Assembly (NCBI GenBank): GCA_035326105.1
Contig: DAOKYO010000001.1
Location: forward strand, 496,001-560,000
Reading direction: 5' to 3'
Length of the DNA: 64,000 nucleotides
From: Bacilli bacterium
GTDB lineage: Bacteria > Bacillota_I > Bacilli_A > RFN20 > CAG-826
Position 1 is the first letter of the stretch. Each line of letters begins with the position of its first letter. Of this stretch, positions 33,976 to 42,777 are shown one piece after another. A program made the position numbers and the translations under genes. Below the pieces are notes generated by a model. The model saw nothing but the letters and a program-made list of their open reading frames with translations. It did no database searches and was not told the DNA's origin.

Positions 33976-34839
33976 ATGGGTTTTCGAACAGTTATTATTA
34001 AAAGCCGATGCAAGGTCAGTCTTGAATTAGGGTATATTCTGGTTAGAGGAGAAGAAGATTTTAAGATACATATAAGTGAAGTATCTCTTTTTATCGTTCA
34101 GTCCACGGGCGTCGCGGTAACGGCGGCGTTATTGGTTGAATTAACAAAACGGAATATAAAAGTGATTTTTTGTGATGAGAAAGCAAATCCATGTTTTGAG
34201 AATGCCCCTTATGCCAATGGATACAATACAAGCGCCAGGTTAAAGGAACAAATATCTTGGACAGAAGAATGCAAACAGTTGGTTTGGACAAGAATTATAA
34301 AAGAAAAAATACGCAATCAACAAACTAATCTTCTTAGTAATGGACATCAAGAGGCAGCGGAACAATTAGAAGATTATATTAACGAAATGCTTTTAGGCGA
34401 TGAAAATAATCGCGAAGGACACGCGGCTAAAGTATATTTTAATAATCTTTTTGGCAATGATTTTAGCCGTAGAAGCGATAATGATATCAATAGTGCACTG
34501 AATTATGGATATGCTATTTTGTTGTCGGCGATTAATCGGGAGATTGTTGCTGATGGTTACTTAACTCAGCTGGGAATATGGCATGACAATAACTTCAATC
34601 AATTTAATTTATCTTGCGATTTAATGGAGCCATTTAGGCCTTGGATTGATGACATTGTTTTTAAAATGGATAATAAGAAAGAATTTAAGAAAGAACTGAG
34701 CAATATTTTGAATTTGATAGTTTTTTTCAATGGCGAAGAAACGCATTTTGATAATGCAATTGCTCGTTATTGTCATACTTTCTTTGATGCAATGAAAAAC
34801 ATAAAACCATATGCAATTATGTTTCCAAATAAGAAATGA
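33976..34839 (+). CDS. cas1: CRISPR adaptation integrase Cas1 (type II)
   Basis: A 287-residue integrase that, with Cas2, inserts new spacers. The catalytic residues are Glu 147 in NREGHAAKVYF, His 203 in GIWHDNNFNQF and an acidic residue near 215-218 in CDLMEPFRP. The length is normal. It starts 19 bases after cas9 and shares ATGA with cas2. Confidence 0.96.
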   Translation: MGFRTVIIKSRCKVSLELGYILVRGEEDFKIHISEVSLFIVQSTGVAVTAALLVELTKRNIKVIFCDEKANPCFENAPYANGYNTSARLKEQISWTEECKQLVWTRIIKEKIRNQQTNLLSNGHQEAAEQLEDYINEMLLGDENNREGHAAKVYFNNLFGNDFSRRSDNDINSALNYGYAILLSAINREIVADGYLTQLGIWHDNNFNQFNLSCDLMEPFRPWIDDIVFKMDNKKEFKKELSNILNLIVFFNGEETHFDNAIARYCHTFFDAMKNIKPYAIMFPNKK

Positions 34840-35156
34840 ACTATCGATATATGCGAATGATATTGTTCTTTGATTTACCGGTAGGAACATCTTCGCAAAG
34901 AAGACGTTATCGTAAATTTGTTAATGGATTAAAACATGAGGGCTTTTTGATGTTGCAAGAGTCGGTATATTGTAAATTAGCCATTACTTTAGCATCAGCA
35001 AAATTTGTTGAAGCAAGAATAAAGCGTATTATGCCGGACGATGGAAAAGTGTTTTTAATAAAAATAACGGAAAAGCAATTTGGAGATATGACGATACTAC
35101 TTGGAGAAAATAAAAGTGAAATAATTAATACTGACGAAAGGTATATTGAAATATGA
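34836..35156 (+). CDS. cas2: CRISPR adaptation protein Cas2
   Basis: A 106-residue ferredoxin-fold protein with the family start YMRMILFFDLPVGT (conserved Asp 13) and RRYRKFVNGLKHEGFLMLQESVYCK. It bridges two Cas1 dimers in the integration complex. Overlaps of 4 bases on both sides show tight coupling with cas1 and csn2. Confidence 0.95.
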   Translation: MNYRYMRMILFFDLPVGTSSQRRRYRKFVNGLKHEGFLMLQESVYCKLAITLASAKFVEARIKRIMPDDGKVFLIKITEKQFGDMTILLGENKSEIINTDERYIEI

Positions 35157-35836
35157 AACTAGGATGTAAGTTTTTTGATGAAGCCATTGATATAAATGAT
35201 GGAACTTTATTGTCGATTATTATTGAAAATCCATCAGCTTATTTCGATTTCATTAAGAATCTCTCTTTTTTAGATGAGAGCGAAGACTTCTTTTCTGTTT
35301 TTGACGGATCTACAAATTATGACATAGAGAAAAATATATTTTGGATTGAAAACATTACTTCATTTGATCCAAATTCCAAAAAGAATCAAGGCCTATTAAT
35401 TCAAAAGATTATATCTAAAGTTGGAAACAACTACGATTTTCAAACAAAATTAGGCGAAGTTAATAATACATTAAGAAGAATGATACTAAGCGAAATTGCG
35501 GATTTTGATGTAGGAATTTCTATAAACGAAGAATTTCCTGTCCAAGATGTTCTAAAACTTTATAACATAAGATTATGCGTAAATGAAGAAAGTCACTTAA
35601 ATACAATCTTAGATATTTTTAAAATGATAGATATCTTCGTTCATCCGAAGATAATAGTGGTTTCTAACTTGTTTTCATTATTATCAATTGGCGAAGTTGA
35701 AGCAATAAAAAAGGAAATAGAATATTTAAAACTTATAATCGTCTCAATTGACACCAATGTAAGTGAAAAAGAAATACAAACAGAAACTTATATTCTTGAC
35801 AAAGAAAGATGCTTTATTAGAACAAATAATTTATAA
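35153..35836 (+). CDS. csn2: Type II-A adaptation protein Csn2
   Basis: A 227-residue protein in the position and size range of Csn2, the ring-forming DNA-end-binding protein required for spacer acquisition in type II-A. Sequence conservation is low, but the order KLYNIRLC, then HLNTILDIFKMIDIFVHPKIIVVSNLFSLLS, spread over residues 137-183, fits the family core. The gene is strongly AT-rich. Its stop codon lies within the likely array promoter. Alternative subtypes are unlikely because cas4 is absent. Confidence 0.88.
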   Translation: MKLGCKFFDEAIDINDGTLLSIIIENPSAYFDFIKNLSFLDESEDFFSVFDGSTNYDIEKNIFWIENITSFDPNSKKNQGLLIQKIISKVGNNYDFQTKLGEVNNTLRRMILSEIADFDVGISINEEFPVQDVLKLYNIRLCVNEESHLNTILDIFKMIDIFVHPKIIVVSNLFSLLSIGEVEAIKKEIEYLKLIIVSIDTNVSEKEIQTETYILDKERCFIRTNNL

Positions 35837-35899
35837 TATTTTTGTCAAATAACATAAAACTACAAGTGTAAGTAGTCTCACCCCCAAATTTATTTTGAG
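35809..35899 (+). promoter_or_regulatory. CRISPR leader with promoter, anti-repeat-like segment and anchoring sequence
   Basis: A TATAAT -10 box (35832-35837) overlaps the csn2 stop, with a weak TGCTTT at 35809-35814. Five bases later comes TGTCAAATAACA (35843-35854), identical to the tracrRNA anti-repeat. The leader ends in TTTTGAG (35893-35899) directly before repeat 1; this matches the leader-anchoring sequence ATTTGAG known in streptococcal type II-A systems at six of seven positions. Confidence 0.7.
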
Positions 35900-37188
35900 G
35901 TTTGAGAGATGTGTTATTTGATTACTAACTTATGCCATAGCCATAAACAATATAGCGGTCAATCTGTTTGAGAGATGTGTTATTTGATTACTAACTTATG
36001 CTTAGAGGATGTGCTAGATAAAACTATCACAGTTTGAGAGATGTGTTATTTGATTACTAACTTATGCTAATTTAATTTAAAGTTTTAAATAGTTCTTGTT
36101 TGAGAGATGTGTTATTTGATTACTAACTTATGCATAGAAATAGCATATAAAATATAGACTAAAGTTTGAGAGATGTGTTATTTGATTACTAACTTATGCC
36201 AAACACTGACCTTGAAAGGTCTTTCCGTTGTTTGAGAGATGTGTTATTTGATTACTAACTTATGCCCCGCGTCCTCACTTAACCCCCCTACGCTTGTTTG
36301 AGAGATGTGTTATTTGATTACTAACTTATGCTAGAAAGGAGTAAATTATGCAATGTCTTAAGTTTGAGAGATGTGTTATTTGATTACTAACTTATGCTAA
36401 ATTGTTTTTTTTGTTTGGTTATTCGGTGTTTGAGAGATGTGTTATTTGATTACTAACTTATGCTTCCAGATGATGACGATAGCGTTTCCCCTGGTTTGAG
36501 AGATGTGTTATTTGATTACTAACTTATGCCATATTAACCCAATCAGCAGGGTCCGGGTCGTTTGAGAGATGTGTTATTTGATTACTAACTTATGCCCAAT
36601 TTAAGGACATAATGTCCTCGTTCTGTTTGAGAGATGTGTTATTTGATTACTAACTTATGCAAAAACAAGCTAGGAATAAGTCAAGCTTACGTTTGAGAGA
36701 TGTGTTATTTGATTACTAACTTATGCAATACGACAATTAAGACAATGCCGGCAAGGGTTTGAGAGATGTGTTATTTGATTACTAACTTATGCCAAATACC
36801 CAGTATTATACCCCCGGCGGTAGTTTGAGAGATGTGTTATTTGATTACTAACTTATGCTGAGCCGTCGAGTGTTGAGACCATTGGAACGTTTGAGAGATG
36901 TGTTATTTGATTACTAACTTATGCATGTGTCACTTACTATCTCGTCCACGATACGTTTGAGAGATGTGTTATTTGATTACTAACTTATGCACTAACTTTC
37001 TTGATGTCAAAGCCAAAAGTGTTTGAGAGATGTGTTATTTGATTACTAACTTATGCCACTGTTATGCGACGCTCGCGCGATTCGTTGTTTGAGAGATGTG
37101 TTATTTGATTACTAACTTATGCATACATGGTTTCCGGCTGACTAAAGTCAGCGTTTGAGAGATGTGTTATTTGATTACTAACTTATGC
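35900..37188 (+). CRISPR. Type II-A CRISPR array, 20 repeats and 19 spacers
   Basis: Twenty 36-bp repeats, beginning GTTTGAGAGATG and ending TAACTTATGC, appear identical throughout, including the last. Repeat starts are 35900, 35966, 36032, 36098, 36164, 36230, 36296, 36362, 36428, 36494, 36560, 36625, 36691, 36757, 36823, 36889, 36955, 37021, 37087 and 37153. Spacers are 30 bp except number 11 (36596-36624), which is 29. Orientation follows from the GTTT start, the leader and the tracrRNA pairing. I saw no spacer match elsewhere in the window. Confidence 0.98.
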
Positions 37189-37313
37189 ACGGCTCTATGT
37201 ATATATAGTGGGCTAATAATTAACTATTTGATGTAAAGATTTTGTATTAATAATGAATTCTCAACTATATACATTAATGGTGTAGCGTTATATCATATGA
37301 AAGGGTGACATCT

Positions 37314-37652
37314 ATGGAAAGTTCTCAACAATATCGAAGCTATAAGGATTTGAGTAAATCAGAAAAAGAAACAATTGAAAAGTGTTTTAAAGAGGAAACC
37401 AAAAGTGTATATGATTATATTTTAGCGATTGGTTTTATTCCATTGATTGCTTTTCTTCTATTCTTCAGGGCTTTTTGGTATGTTGGCTTGGGTTTAACAA
37501 TTATTGCTTTTATCGCGCTCCAGCTTTTTGTTGACCAAAAATATGCTTGTTATTTATTAACAACTAGAAAAATTCGTGGATTTCGTGAATTTCTAATAAA
37601 AAAAGAAATTTCAGATATTGGTAAACGTCAACAAAGTATTGATGAAGAATAG
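37314..37652 (+). CDS. Small two-helix membrane protein next to the array
   Basis: A 112-residue protein with two close hydrophobic segments (about 38-54 and 58-76) between charged, probably cytoplasmic, ends. The ATG at 37314 is 8 bases after AAAGGG; a GTG at 37305 is less likely. It is AT-rich like csn2. No family is recognised, and nothing links it directly to CRISPR function besides position. Confidence 0.75.
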   Translation: MESSQQYRSYKDLSKSEKETIEKCFKEETKSVYDYILAIGFIPLIAFLLFFRAFWYVGLGLTIIAFIALQLFVDQKYACYLLTTRKIRGFREFLIKKEISDIGKRQQSIDEE

Positions 37653-37803
37653 TTAATTTCATATTCTTCATTAACGATGAGTTTTCAGTCAAGCCAAAAA
37701 GTAAAACATGTCATAATTTCTTTAAGTTACAAATAAATAAACGAAACTTAACTTTTTTCAAAAAAGCGTTTAATATTAAGTTGGTTAGAGATAAATCTCA
37801 ACC

Positions 37804-37848
37804 AAAAAGGATGACTGGTGGGGGAACCGGCCATCCTTTTCTTTTTGA
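37804..37848 (+). terminator. Long terminator-like hairpin
   Basis: An outer AAAAGGATG/CATCCTTTT stem (37804-37812 with 37832-37840) encloses CTGG/CCGG, with a purine-rich loop, and is followed by CTTTTT. It ends the transcript from the array-side gene. Confidence 0.75.
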
Positions 37849-37889
37849 AAAGCCAAATTATCGATATAATATAAAAAGAGGTTATTGGT

Positions 37890-38399
37890 ATGGATAAAAA
37901 GACAATAGAGGATATTATTAGTTTTTCCGCTAAACGTAATTGGGAGCAATTTCATAACGGGAAGGATTTGGCTCTTTCTCTCTCTTTGGAAGTCAATGAA
38001 TTGCTTGAAATATATCAATGGTCGGCCAATGATTTGGAGGTTGATGAAAGCATAGATAAGATCAAAGAAGAATTAGCGGATGTTTTTATGTATGCGGTTT
38101 TAATTGCCGATCATTATCACCTGGATATAGATCAAATTGTGATGGATAAATTAAAAGTCAACGAAAGAAAATATCCGCGGGAAAAGGCCTATGGCCGCAG
38201 CGACAAATATATCAAATTGGCTCAAGAAATGAAAGACGATGAGGAGTATAAAAAGGCAGCATTAGTCGTTGATAACAATCGCCTGGCGATCAGAAGCGAT
38301 TATATTGATAAAAAAATGAGCGTTGCTCAACTAGTTGAAAAATATGGTTTTTCTGAAGAGTTAATTAAAACAATTATTTTCGAAAATAGCAAAGTTTAA
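37890..38399 (+). CDS. MazG-like nucleotide pyrophosphohydrolase with C-terminal extension
   Basis: A 169-residue protein. Residues 1-105 are an all-alpha NTP pyrophosphohydrolase of the MazG/RS21-C6 type. Metal ligands are seen in LSLEVNELLEIYQW (about 31-44) and EELADVFMYAVLIADHY (about 60-76), and the KVNERKYP segment is typical. A 60-residue tail contains MSVAQLVEKYGFSEELIKTII, which looks like a small helix-turn-helix. The enzyme should clear non-canonical nucleotides; the role of the tail is unknown. Confidence 0.85.
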   Translation: MDKKTIEDIISFSAKRNWEQFHNGKDLALSLSLEVNELLEIYQWSANDLEVDESIDKIKEELADVFMYAVLIADHYHLDIDQIVMDKLKVNERKYPREKAYGRSDKYIKLAQEMKDDEEYKKAALVVDNNRLAIRSDYIDKKMSVAQLVEKYGFSEELIKTIIFENSKV

Positions 38400-38410
38400 T
38401 ATCATTTTAC

Positions 38411-38438
38411 TTGCAAAAGGCAATGAAACTTGTAATAA
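38411..38438 (+). promoter_or_regulatory. Promoter of the predicted small RNA
   Basis: TTGCAA (38411-38416) and TAATAA (38433-38438) are spaced 16 bases, with transcription expected near 38445. Confidence 0.55.
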
Positions 38439-38444
38439 TAACTA

Positions 38445-38556
38445 CGCTTAATCAATTACCCCTTTTTTGGTTAAGCGAAAAATTAGCGTTCAATTTCCTC
38501 TTCCCTTCGGAAGATGGCCGCTGATTTTATGGGGAGCCGAGAGGCTTCCCTTTTTG
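38445..38556 (+). ncRNA. Predicted structured small RNA or leader, unassigned
   Basis: Three helices follow one another: CGCTTAA/TTAAGCG (38445-38451 with 38471-38477), TTAGCG/CGCTGA (38483-38488 with 38519-38524) capped by TCTTCC/GGAAGA, and a terminator GGGGAGCC/GGCTTCCC (38531-38538 with 38543-38550) with a GAGA loop and five T. A separate TATAAT lies downstream (38599-38604) before the next gene, so this unit looks self-contained. I could not match it to a known riboswitch. Confidence 0.6.
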
Positions 38557-38672
38557 TTTGCCATTCGCTAGGTGGTTATTTTTTAGTGGCGAAAAGTGTA
38601 TAATAAACTTTGTCTTATTTGATAGTCTAAAAGACTTTTCATAGCATATTAATTTCTGACGGAGGGTGCTTG

Positions 38673-41600
38673 ATGCCAGAACTAAAGAAGCTTAAAGCAT
38701 ACTGCAATCAATTTGCACTTTATAGCCTTGTTATGGGGGCGATTACTTTTATTGTTTCTATGTGGATTATGCCGGGGGTAAAGTTTTCTTTTCCTTGGTG
38801 GAAAGTGCTTATTTTAGTTGGTTTAATCGGAGGAGAAGTATTCCTTTTTATCCACTTCATCAAACGTCTGGTGAAGTCCAAAGCCGAGGAAAAACAATAC
38901 GTTTTTTTGGTACCGTTGCTAGGAATCCTTTACGTTAGTTTCTTTTGGCTGTTCGGCTTTGATTCAATTCAAAGCATTGATTTTCCGTTTCCAATTTATC
39001 TTAAATTGATTTTTATCGTCAGTTTGGTGCTTTCGACTATCGGCTTTATTTTGTCGATAGTGTCCTTTCACTTTTTGCTAGAAGATGGCCCGGCTCAAAC
39101 GATTGTCATCAAATCGACGAACGATAACCCAAATAAAGTGGTTATCGAAGTATCAAAGAAGGCCACGCTTCGGGATGCTTGGAAGGATTTTTGGAACAAA
39201 TTTGATATTAGCAATTGGAAGTTTTATGCTATTTTTCTTACCGTTTTGGCGATTGCTTATTTTTCCAGTGCTTTATTTTCCAACCTGTGGACCGTTCCCT
39301 TGGGGGGCGATTACACACAGCAAACAATTCCGTTCTATACTAATGGTTATGATGATTGGTGGCACTTTATTACCACGGGTGAATTTCCGCTTTGGGATTC
39401 ATCAACCAATCTCGGAGTCAACAATATCGGCAGTAACGCTTTCTACTACGCGCTTAATCCCTTTTTCCTGCCGATATTAATTTTTCCTCGAAGCCTCATC
39501 CCTCAAGGCATCGCCTGCTTGATGATTGCAAAGTTGGTTTTAGCGGCGTTTGCCATGAAGAAGTATTTGGTCTATATGGGGGTAAAGAAAGAAAACGCTC
39601 TTTTCTTTGCTATGGCCTATGCTTTCTGCGGATGGAATACCTATTATTTATGGTTCAATCACTTCATGGAGATTACCGTTTTATTTCCTTTAGTCTTTTT
39701 AGGTATCGAGAAAATATTACGGGAACGGAAACCGTGGATGCTGATGACTTGGTTAGGAGTGTTGGGCGTTGCTAATTATTTCTTCCTTGTCTCCACCTCG
39801 ATTTTGGGGGTTATCTATGCGGTCTTCCGCTATTTCCAACTTTTTAAAACTTATACAACTAAAGAAAAATTTCTTGTCATGGGTATTGGATTCGCCGGTT
39901 TCTTCGTAGCAATAATGATTTCTTCAATCTCACTTTTGCCGGGAATATATATTTCGGCCGGATCAGATCGCGTGACTAACGCTACCTATTTATCAGTTAT
40001 TCTCGATGCATTTAAAACCAAAGATTGGGCGACCTTCTTTAATTATTTAAACAATTGGGAAGCGCAGTCTCCGAGTTACGTTTATAAGAAGTTTTATCCA
40101 TTAATAACGTTCTTTTTCCCCACTCTCAGCGACCGAAGTTCCGCGCTTTTAAATACTTCCAATTATGATAATACGGTCAGCAGTTTATTTATTTACACTC
40201 CCCTGATGCTGATGGTTATTCCTTCCTTAATAACCTCATTTAAAGAGAAAAAGGTATCGCATATCGTAGCCCTGGTGTTAATAGTATGGGCAATATTCAC
40301 TCCTTTTTCTTATAATGCCCTTCACGGCTTTACTAAGGAATATGGGAGATGGCAGTTGTTTGTAAGTTTTGTCCTCATAACTTATGTCGCTTTGAATTAT
40401 GAAAAACATCAGCAGTGGAAGGGATGGTATTATGATGCCTCTTTCCTCCTTATCACTACCGGGGCTTTGCTGACTTATATCTGGGCTTATAACTATCAAG
40501 GAGAGGCTTTTTTCCAGATGATAGATGAGCGCATTTATGATGCTTACTATGAATTTGCTGCGATTGTTATCGTATATTTAATTTACCGTTTTGCTCATAA
40601 AGATTTGAATTTAACTAAGTATTTAACGGCATTTACTGCGGTTGAAGTTATCATCATGGGAACAGCAACCATGTTTAATCACGGTTTTGTCAGTTATCAG
40701 TATAATGTCGGGGGCGGAACAAGTGCAGTCAGACAAGAGACGAGCATAATCGATCATATAAATAAAGAGGATGACACTTTCTTCCGGGTTTTTAACTCCA
40801 ATGCTTATAAAGGTAATGATAATGTTGGGATGCGGGAAAATTACAATGGTCTGGGGGCTTTTCATAGCCTCTATAACTTCAATCTTATGGAATTCAATTC
40901 TTGGAGTCACGTTAATTACAATTATAACGGCTGGTCAATGGGCTTACATGAGAAACGTTACAACTTGGATATGTTTCTTGGGGTAAAGTACTATATGGTT
41001 CAAAATAGCGTTTCAACGATTAGTTATGTGACCGCTGACGGAACCGAGACATTTAGACTGGAAGCTCCATATGACAATGTTCCCTATGGTTATAGCCATC
41101 TTGAAGATTACGATACCAAGGATTACCGCTTATATCGCAATGATAATTTTGTGGAGCTGGGAAGCAGCTTTGATACTTTAATGCGCTCAAATTATCTTCC
41201 TTCCACTGATCCTGAGGGGAAGAAAATAAGCAATTTTTATTCAGGGCAGCCTCAGGAAGTAGTTCGTAATGAAGAAATGTATTTAAACTATGGCATATTA
41301 GATACCGATGACTACGATGAAGTTCTGAGTGCCTATCCGGAATTTTCTACCGCAAATTATTATTATGCTCCTAAAAATGGAACAACGCTTTTTGCAAGTC
41401 GTAGCGGCACCCTTGGACTAGATTACTATGGCTGCTCCGACCGCTTGCCATTTGAGGATATTTCACTTCTTCCCTCATCCTGCAGCCTGCTTCCTCAAGC
41501 CACTTCGATGAACCCGGGAAATAATGGAATTTACATTTCTCGAACCGACGGCCAGCCGATTACGAGCAGTGCCGGGGAACTTATTGTTCAACTTTCATAT

Positions 41601-42203
41601 AATTACAGCGCAAGAATTTTTCTATACGGAATCAATAATGAACTTATTACTTTCGATACGCATGGAGGCTCGCTTGGAACTTCGTTTAAAGCGATGCGAG
41701 CCCTTTATTCACCCGTCGGAGTCCAATCTATTCTTATTATGCCGATGAGCAAATGGACTACCGTCCCAACATCAGCGTATATTTTTTCAATCAACAATGC
41801 GCAGATGGAAAACCAATTTACTCAATATAGGGAAAATGGTTTTGAAAGCATCACCCATTCCTACAACAAATATGCTTTCGATACTAATTACATGTCAACC
41901 CGCTTTGCCGTTACTAATGTAGCCTACGATACAGGATGGTCCGTGAAGATAGTTGATGACGAAGACAATGTAATCACGCCAAAGGTTTATCGGGCCCAAG
42001 GGGGATTCGTCGGCTTTGTCATCCCAAGCGGAAGCAATCATATAACGATATCGTATTTCACTCCATATTTAGGAATCGGCTTGATTCTTTCCTCCTTTGG
42101 GCTTTTATTGGCCGGAGGGAGTTACGGTATATATTGTTTATTCGAAAAGAAGCGTGGTCAAAAATTGACATTTAAGACCCGCGAAACCCCCGTTGGTCAT
42201 TAA
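38673..42203 (+). CDS. YfhO-family membrane protein
   Basis: An 1176-residue multi-pass protein. About a dozen transmembrane helices occupy residues 10-640. NLWTVPLGGDYTQQTIPFY, near residue 210, is an extracytoplasmic loop with an Asp typical of GT-C-fold glycosyltransferases. A large extracytoplasmic domain (about 660-1130) follows, then a final helix. YfhO proteins are involved in glycosylating cell-surface polymers such as lipoteichoic acid. The acceptor here is unknown. The ATG at 38673 is 7 bases after GGAGG. It is much the largest gene besides cas9. Confidence 0.87.
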   Translation: MPELKKLKAYCNQFALYSLVMGAITFIVSMWIMPGVKFSFPWWKVLILVGLIGGEVFLFIHFIKRLVKSKAEEKQYVFLVPLLGILYVSFFWLFGFDSIQSIDFPFPIYLKLIFIVSLVLSTIGFILSIVSFHFLLEDGPAQTIVIKSTNDNPNKVVIEVSKKATLRDAWKDFWNKFDISNWKFYAIFLTVLAIAYFSSALFSNLWTVPLGGDYTQQTIPFYTNGYDDWWHFITTGEFPLWDSSTNLGVNNIGSNAFYYALNPFFLPILIFPRSLIPQGIACLMIAKLVLAAFAMKKYLVYMGVKKENALFFAMAYAFCGWNTYYLWFNHFMEITVLFPLVFLGIEKILRERKPWMLMTWLGVLGVANYFFLVSTSILGVIYAVFRYFQLFKTYTTKEKFLVMGIGFAGFFVAIMISSISLLPGIYISAGSDRVTNATYLSVILDAFKTKDWATFFNYLNNWEAQSPSYVYKKFYPLITFFFPTLSDRSSALLNTSNYDNTVSSLFIYTPLMLMVIPSLITSFKEKKVSHIVALVLIVWAIFTPFSYNALHGFTKEYGRWQLFVSFVLITYVALNYEKHQQWKGWYYDASFLLITTGALLTYIWAYNYQGEAFFQMIDERIYDAYYEFAAIVIVYLIYRFAHKDLNLTKYLTAFTAVEVIIMGTATMFNHGFVSYQYNVGGGTSAVRQETSIIDHINKEDDTFFRVFNSNAYKGNDNVGMRENYNGLGAFHSLYNFNLMEFNSWSHVNYNYNGWSMGLHEKRYNLDMFLGVKYYMVQNSVSTISYVTADGTETFRLEAPYDNVPYGYSHLEDYDTKDYRLYRNDNFVELGSSFDTLMRSNYLPSTDPEGKKISNFYSGQPQEVVRNEEMYLNYGILDTDDYDEVLSAYPEFSTANYYYAPKNGTTLFASRSGTLGLDYYGCSDRLPFEDISLLPSSCSLLPQATSMNPGNNGIYISRTDGQPITSSAGELIVQLSYNYSARIFLYGINNELITFDTHGGSLGTSFKAMRALYSPVGVQSILIMPMSKWTTVPTSAYIFSINNAQMENQFTQYRENGFESITHSYNKYAFDTNYMSTRFAVTNVAYDTGWSVKIVDDEDNVITPKVYRAQGGFVGFVIPSGSNHITISYFTPYLGIGLILSSFGLLLAGGSYGIYCLFEKKRGQKLTFKTRETPVGH

Positions 42204-42249
42204 GGGCAAATGTTTCCTTGGTGATAAATAAAATTAAAGGAGATCGAAA

Positions 42250-42777
42250 ATGAGTGCCTCAATTGGAAAAGTATTGTTAACGCACGAACAGATTGTCGAT
42301 CGGTGTCAGGAGTTAGGGACGATTATCAGTCGGGATTATCAAGACAAAAACTTGGTAATTGTGGGCTTGCTGAATGGGTCAGTGCCGTTTTTAGCCGAAT
42401 TAGTTAAGCATATCAGTTTACCTTTGCGTTTTGATTTTGTCCGCGCTAAAAGCTATTGCGGAACCACGACACGGGGGAAACTGGAACTGGTACATGATCT
42501 GGATTTAGATATTCACGGGCAGGATGTGCTGGTTGTGGATGATATTCTTGACAGCGGACAAACCATGAGTTGTATCGCCGCGATGATGGAAGAAAAAGGA
42601 GCTAAGAGTGTTCGCACTTGTTGCTTACTTATGAAACCAGACGTAAAAAAAGATTACGAAGTCCATCTCGACTACTGTGGATTTGAAATCCCCAATGAAT
42701 TTGTCATCGGTTTTGGTCTTGACTATGATGAACTTTATCGTAATCTTCCATATATTGGTGTTTTAAAACTCAATTAG
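42250..42777 (+). CDS. hpt: Hypoxanthine phosphoribosyltransferase
   Basis: A 175-residue purine salvage enzyme converting hypoxanthine or guanine and PRPP to the nucleotide. The PRPP motif is VLVVDDILDSGQTM (about 96-109), and VGLLNGSVPFLAEL (about 40-53) is the pyrophosphate loop region. A strong AAAGGAG site precedes it. It converges exactly on prs: the two stop codons abut. Confidence 0.95.
   Translation: MSASIGKVLLTHEQIVDRCQELGTIISRDYQDKNLVIVGLLNGSVPFLAELVKHISLPLRFDFVRAKSYCGTTTRGKLELVHDLDLDIHGQDVLVVDDILDSGQTMSCIAAMMEEKGAKSVRTCCLLMKPDVKKDYEVHLDYCGFEIPNEFVIGFGLDYDELYRNLPYIGVLKLN

Noticed and set aside
35936..37152. Self-targeting spacers within the window
   Set aside because: By eye I found no spacer-length match to other parts of the window on either strand; a full genome search would be decisive.
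37189..37313. A degenerate extra repeat after the array
   Set aside because: The trailer has only a short TATTTGAT-like stretch; no further repeat copy can be aligned.
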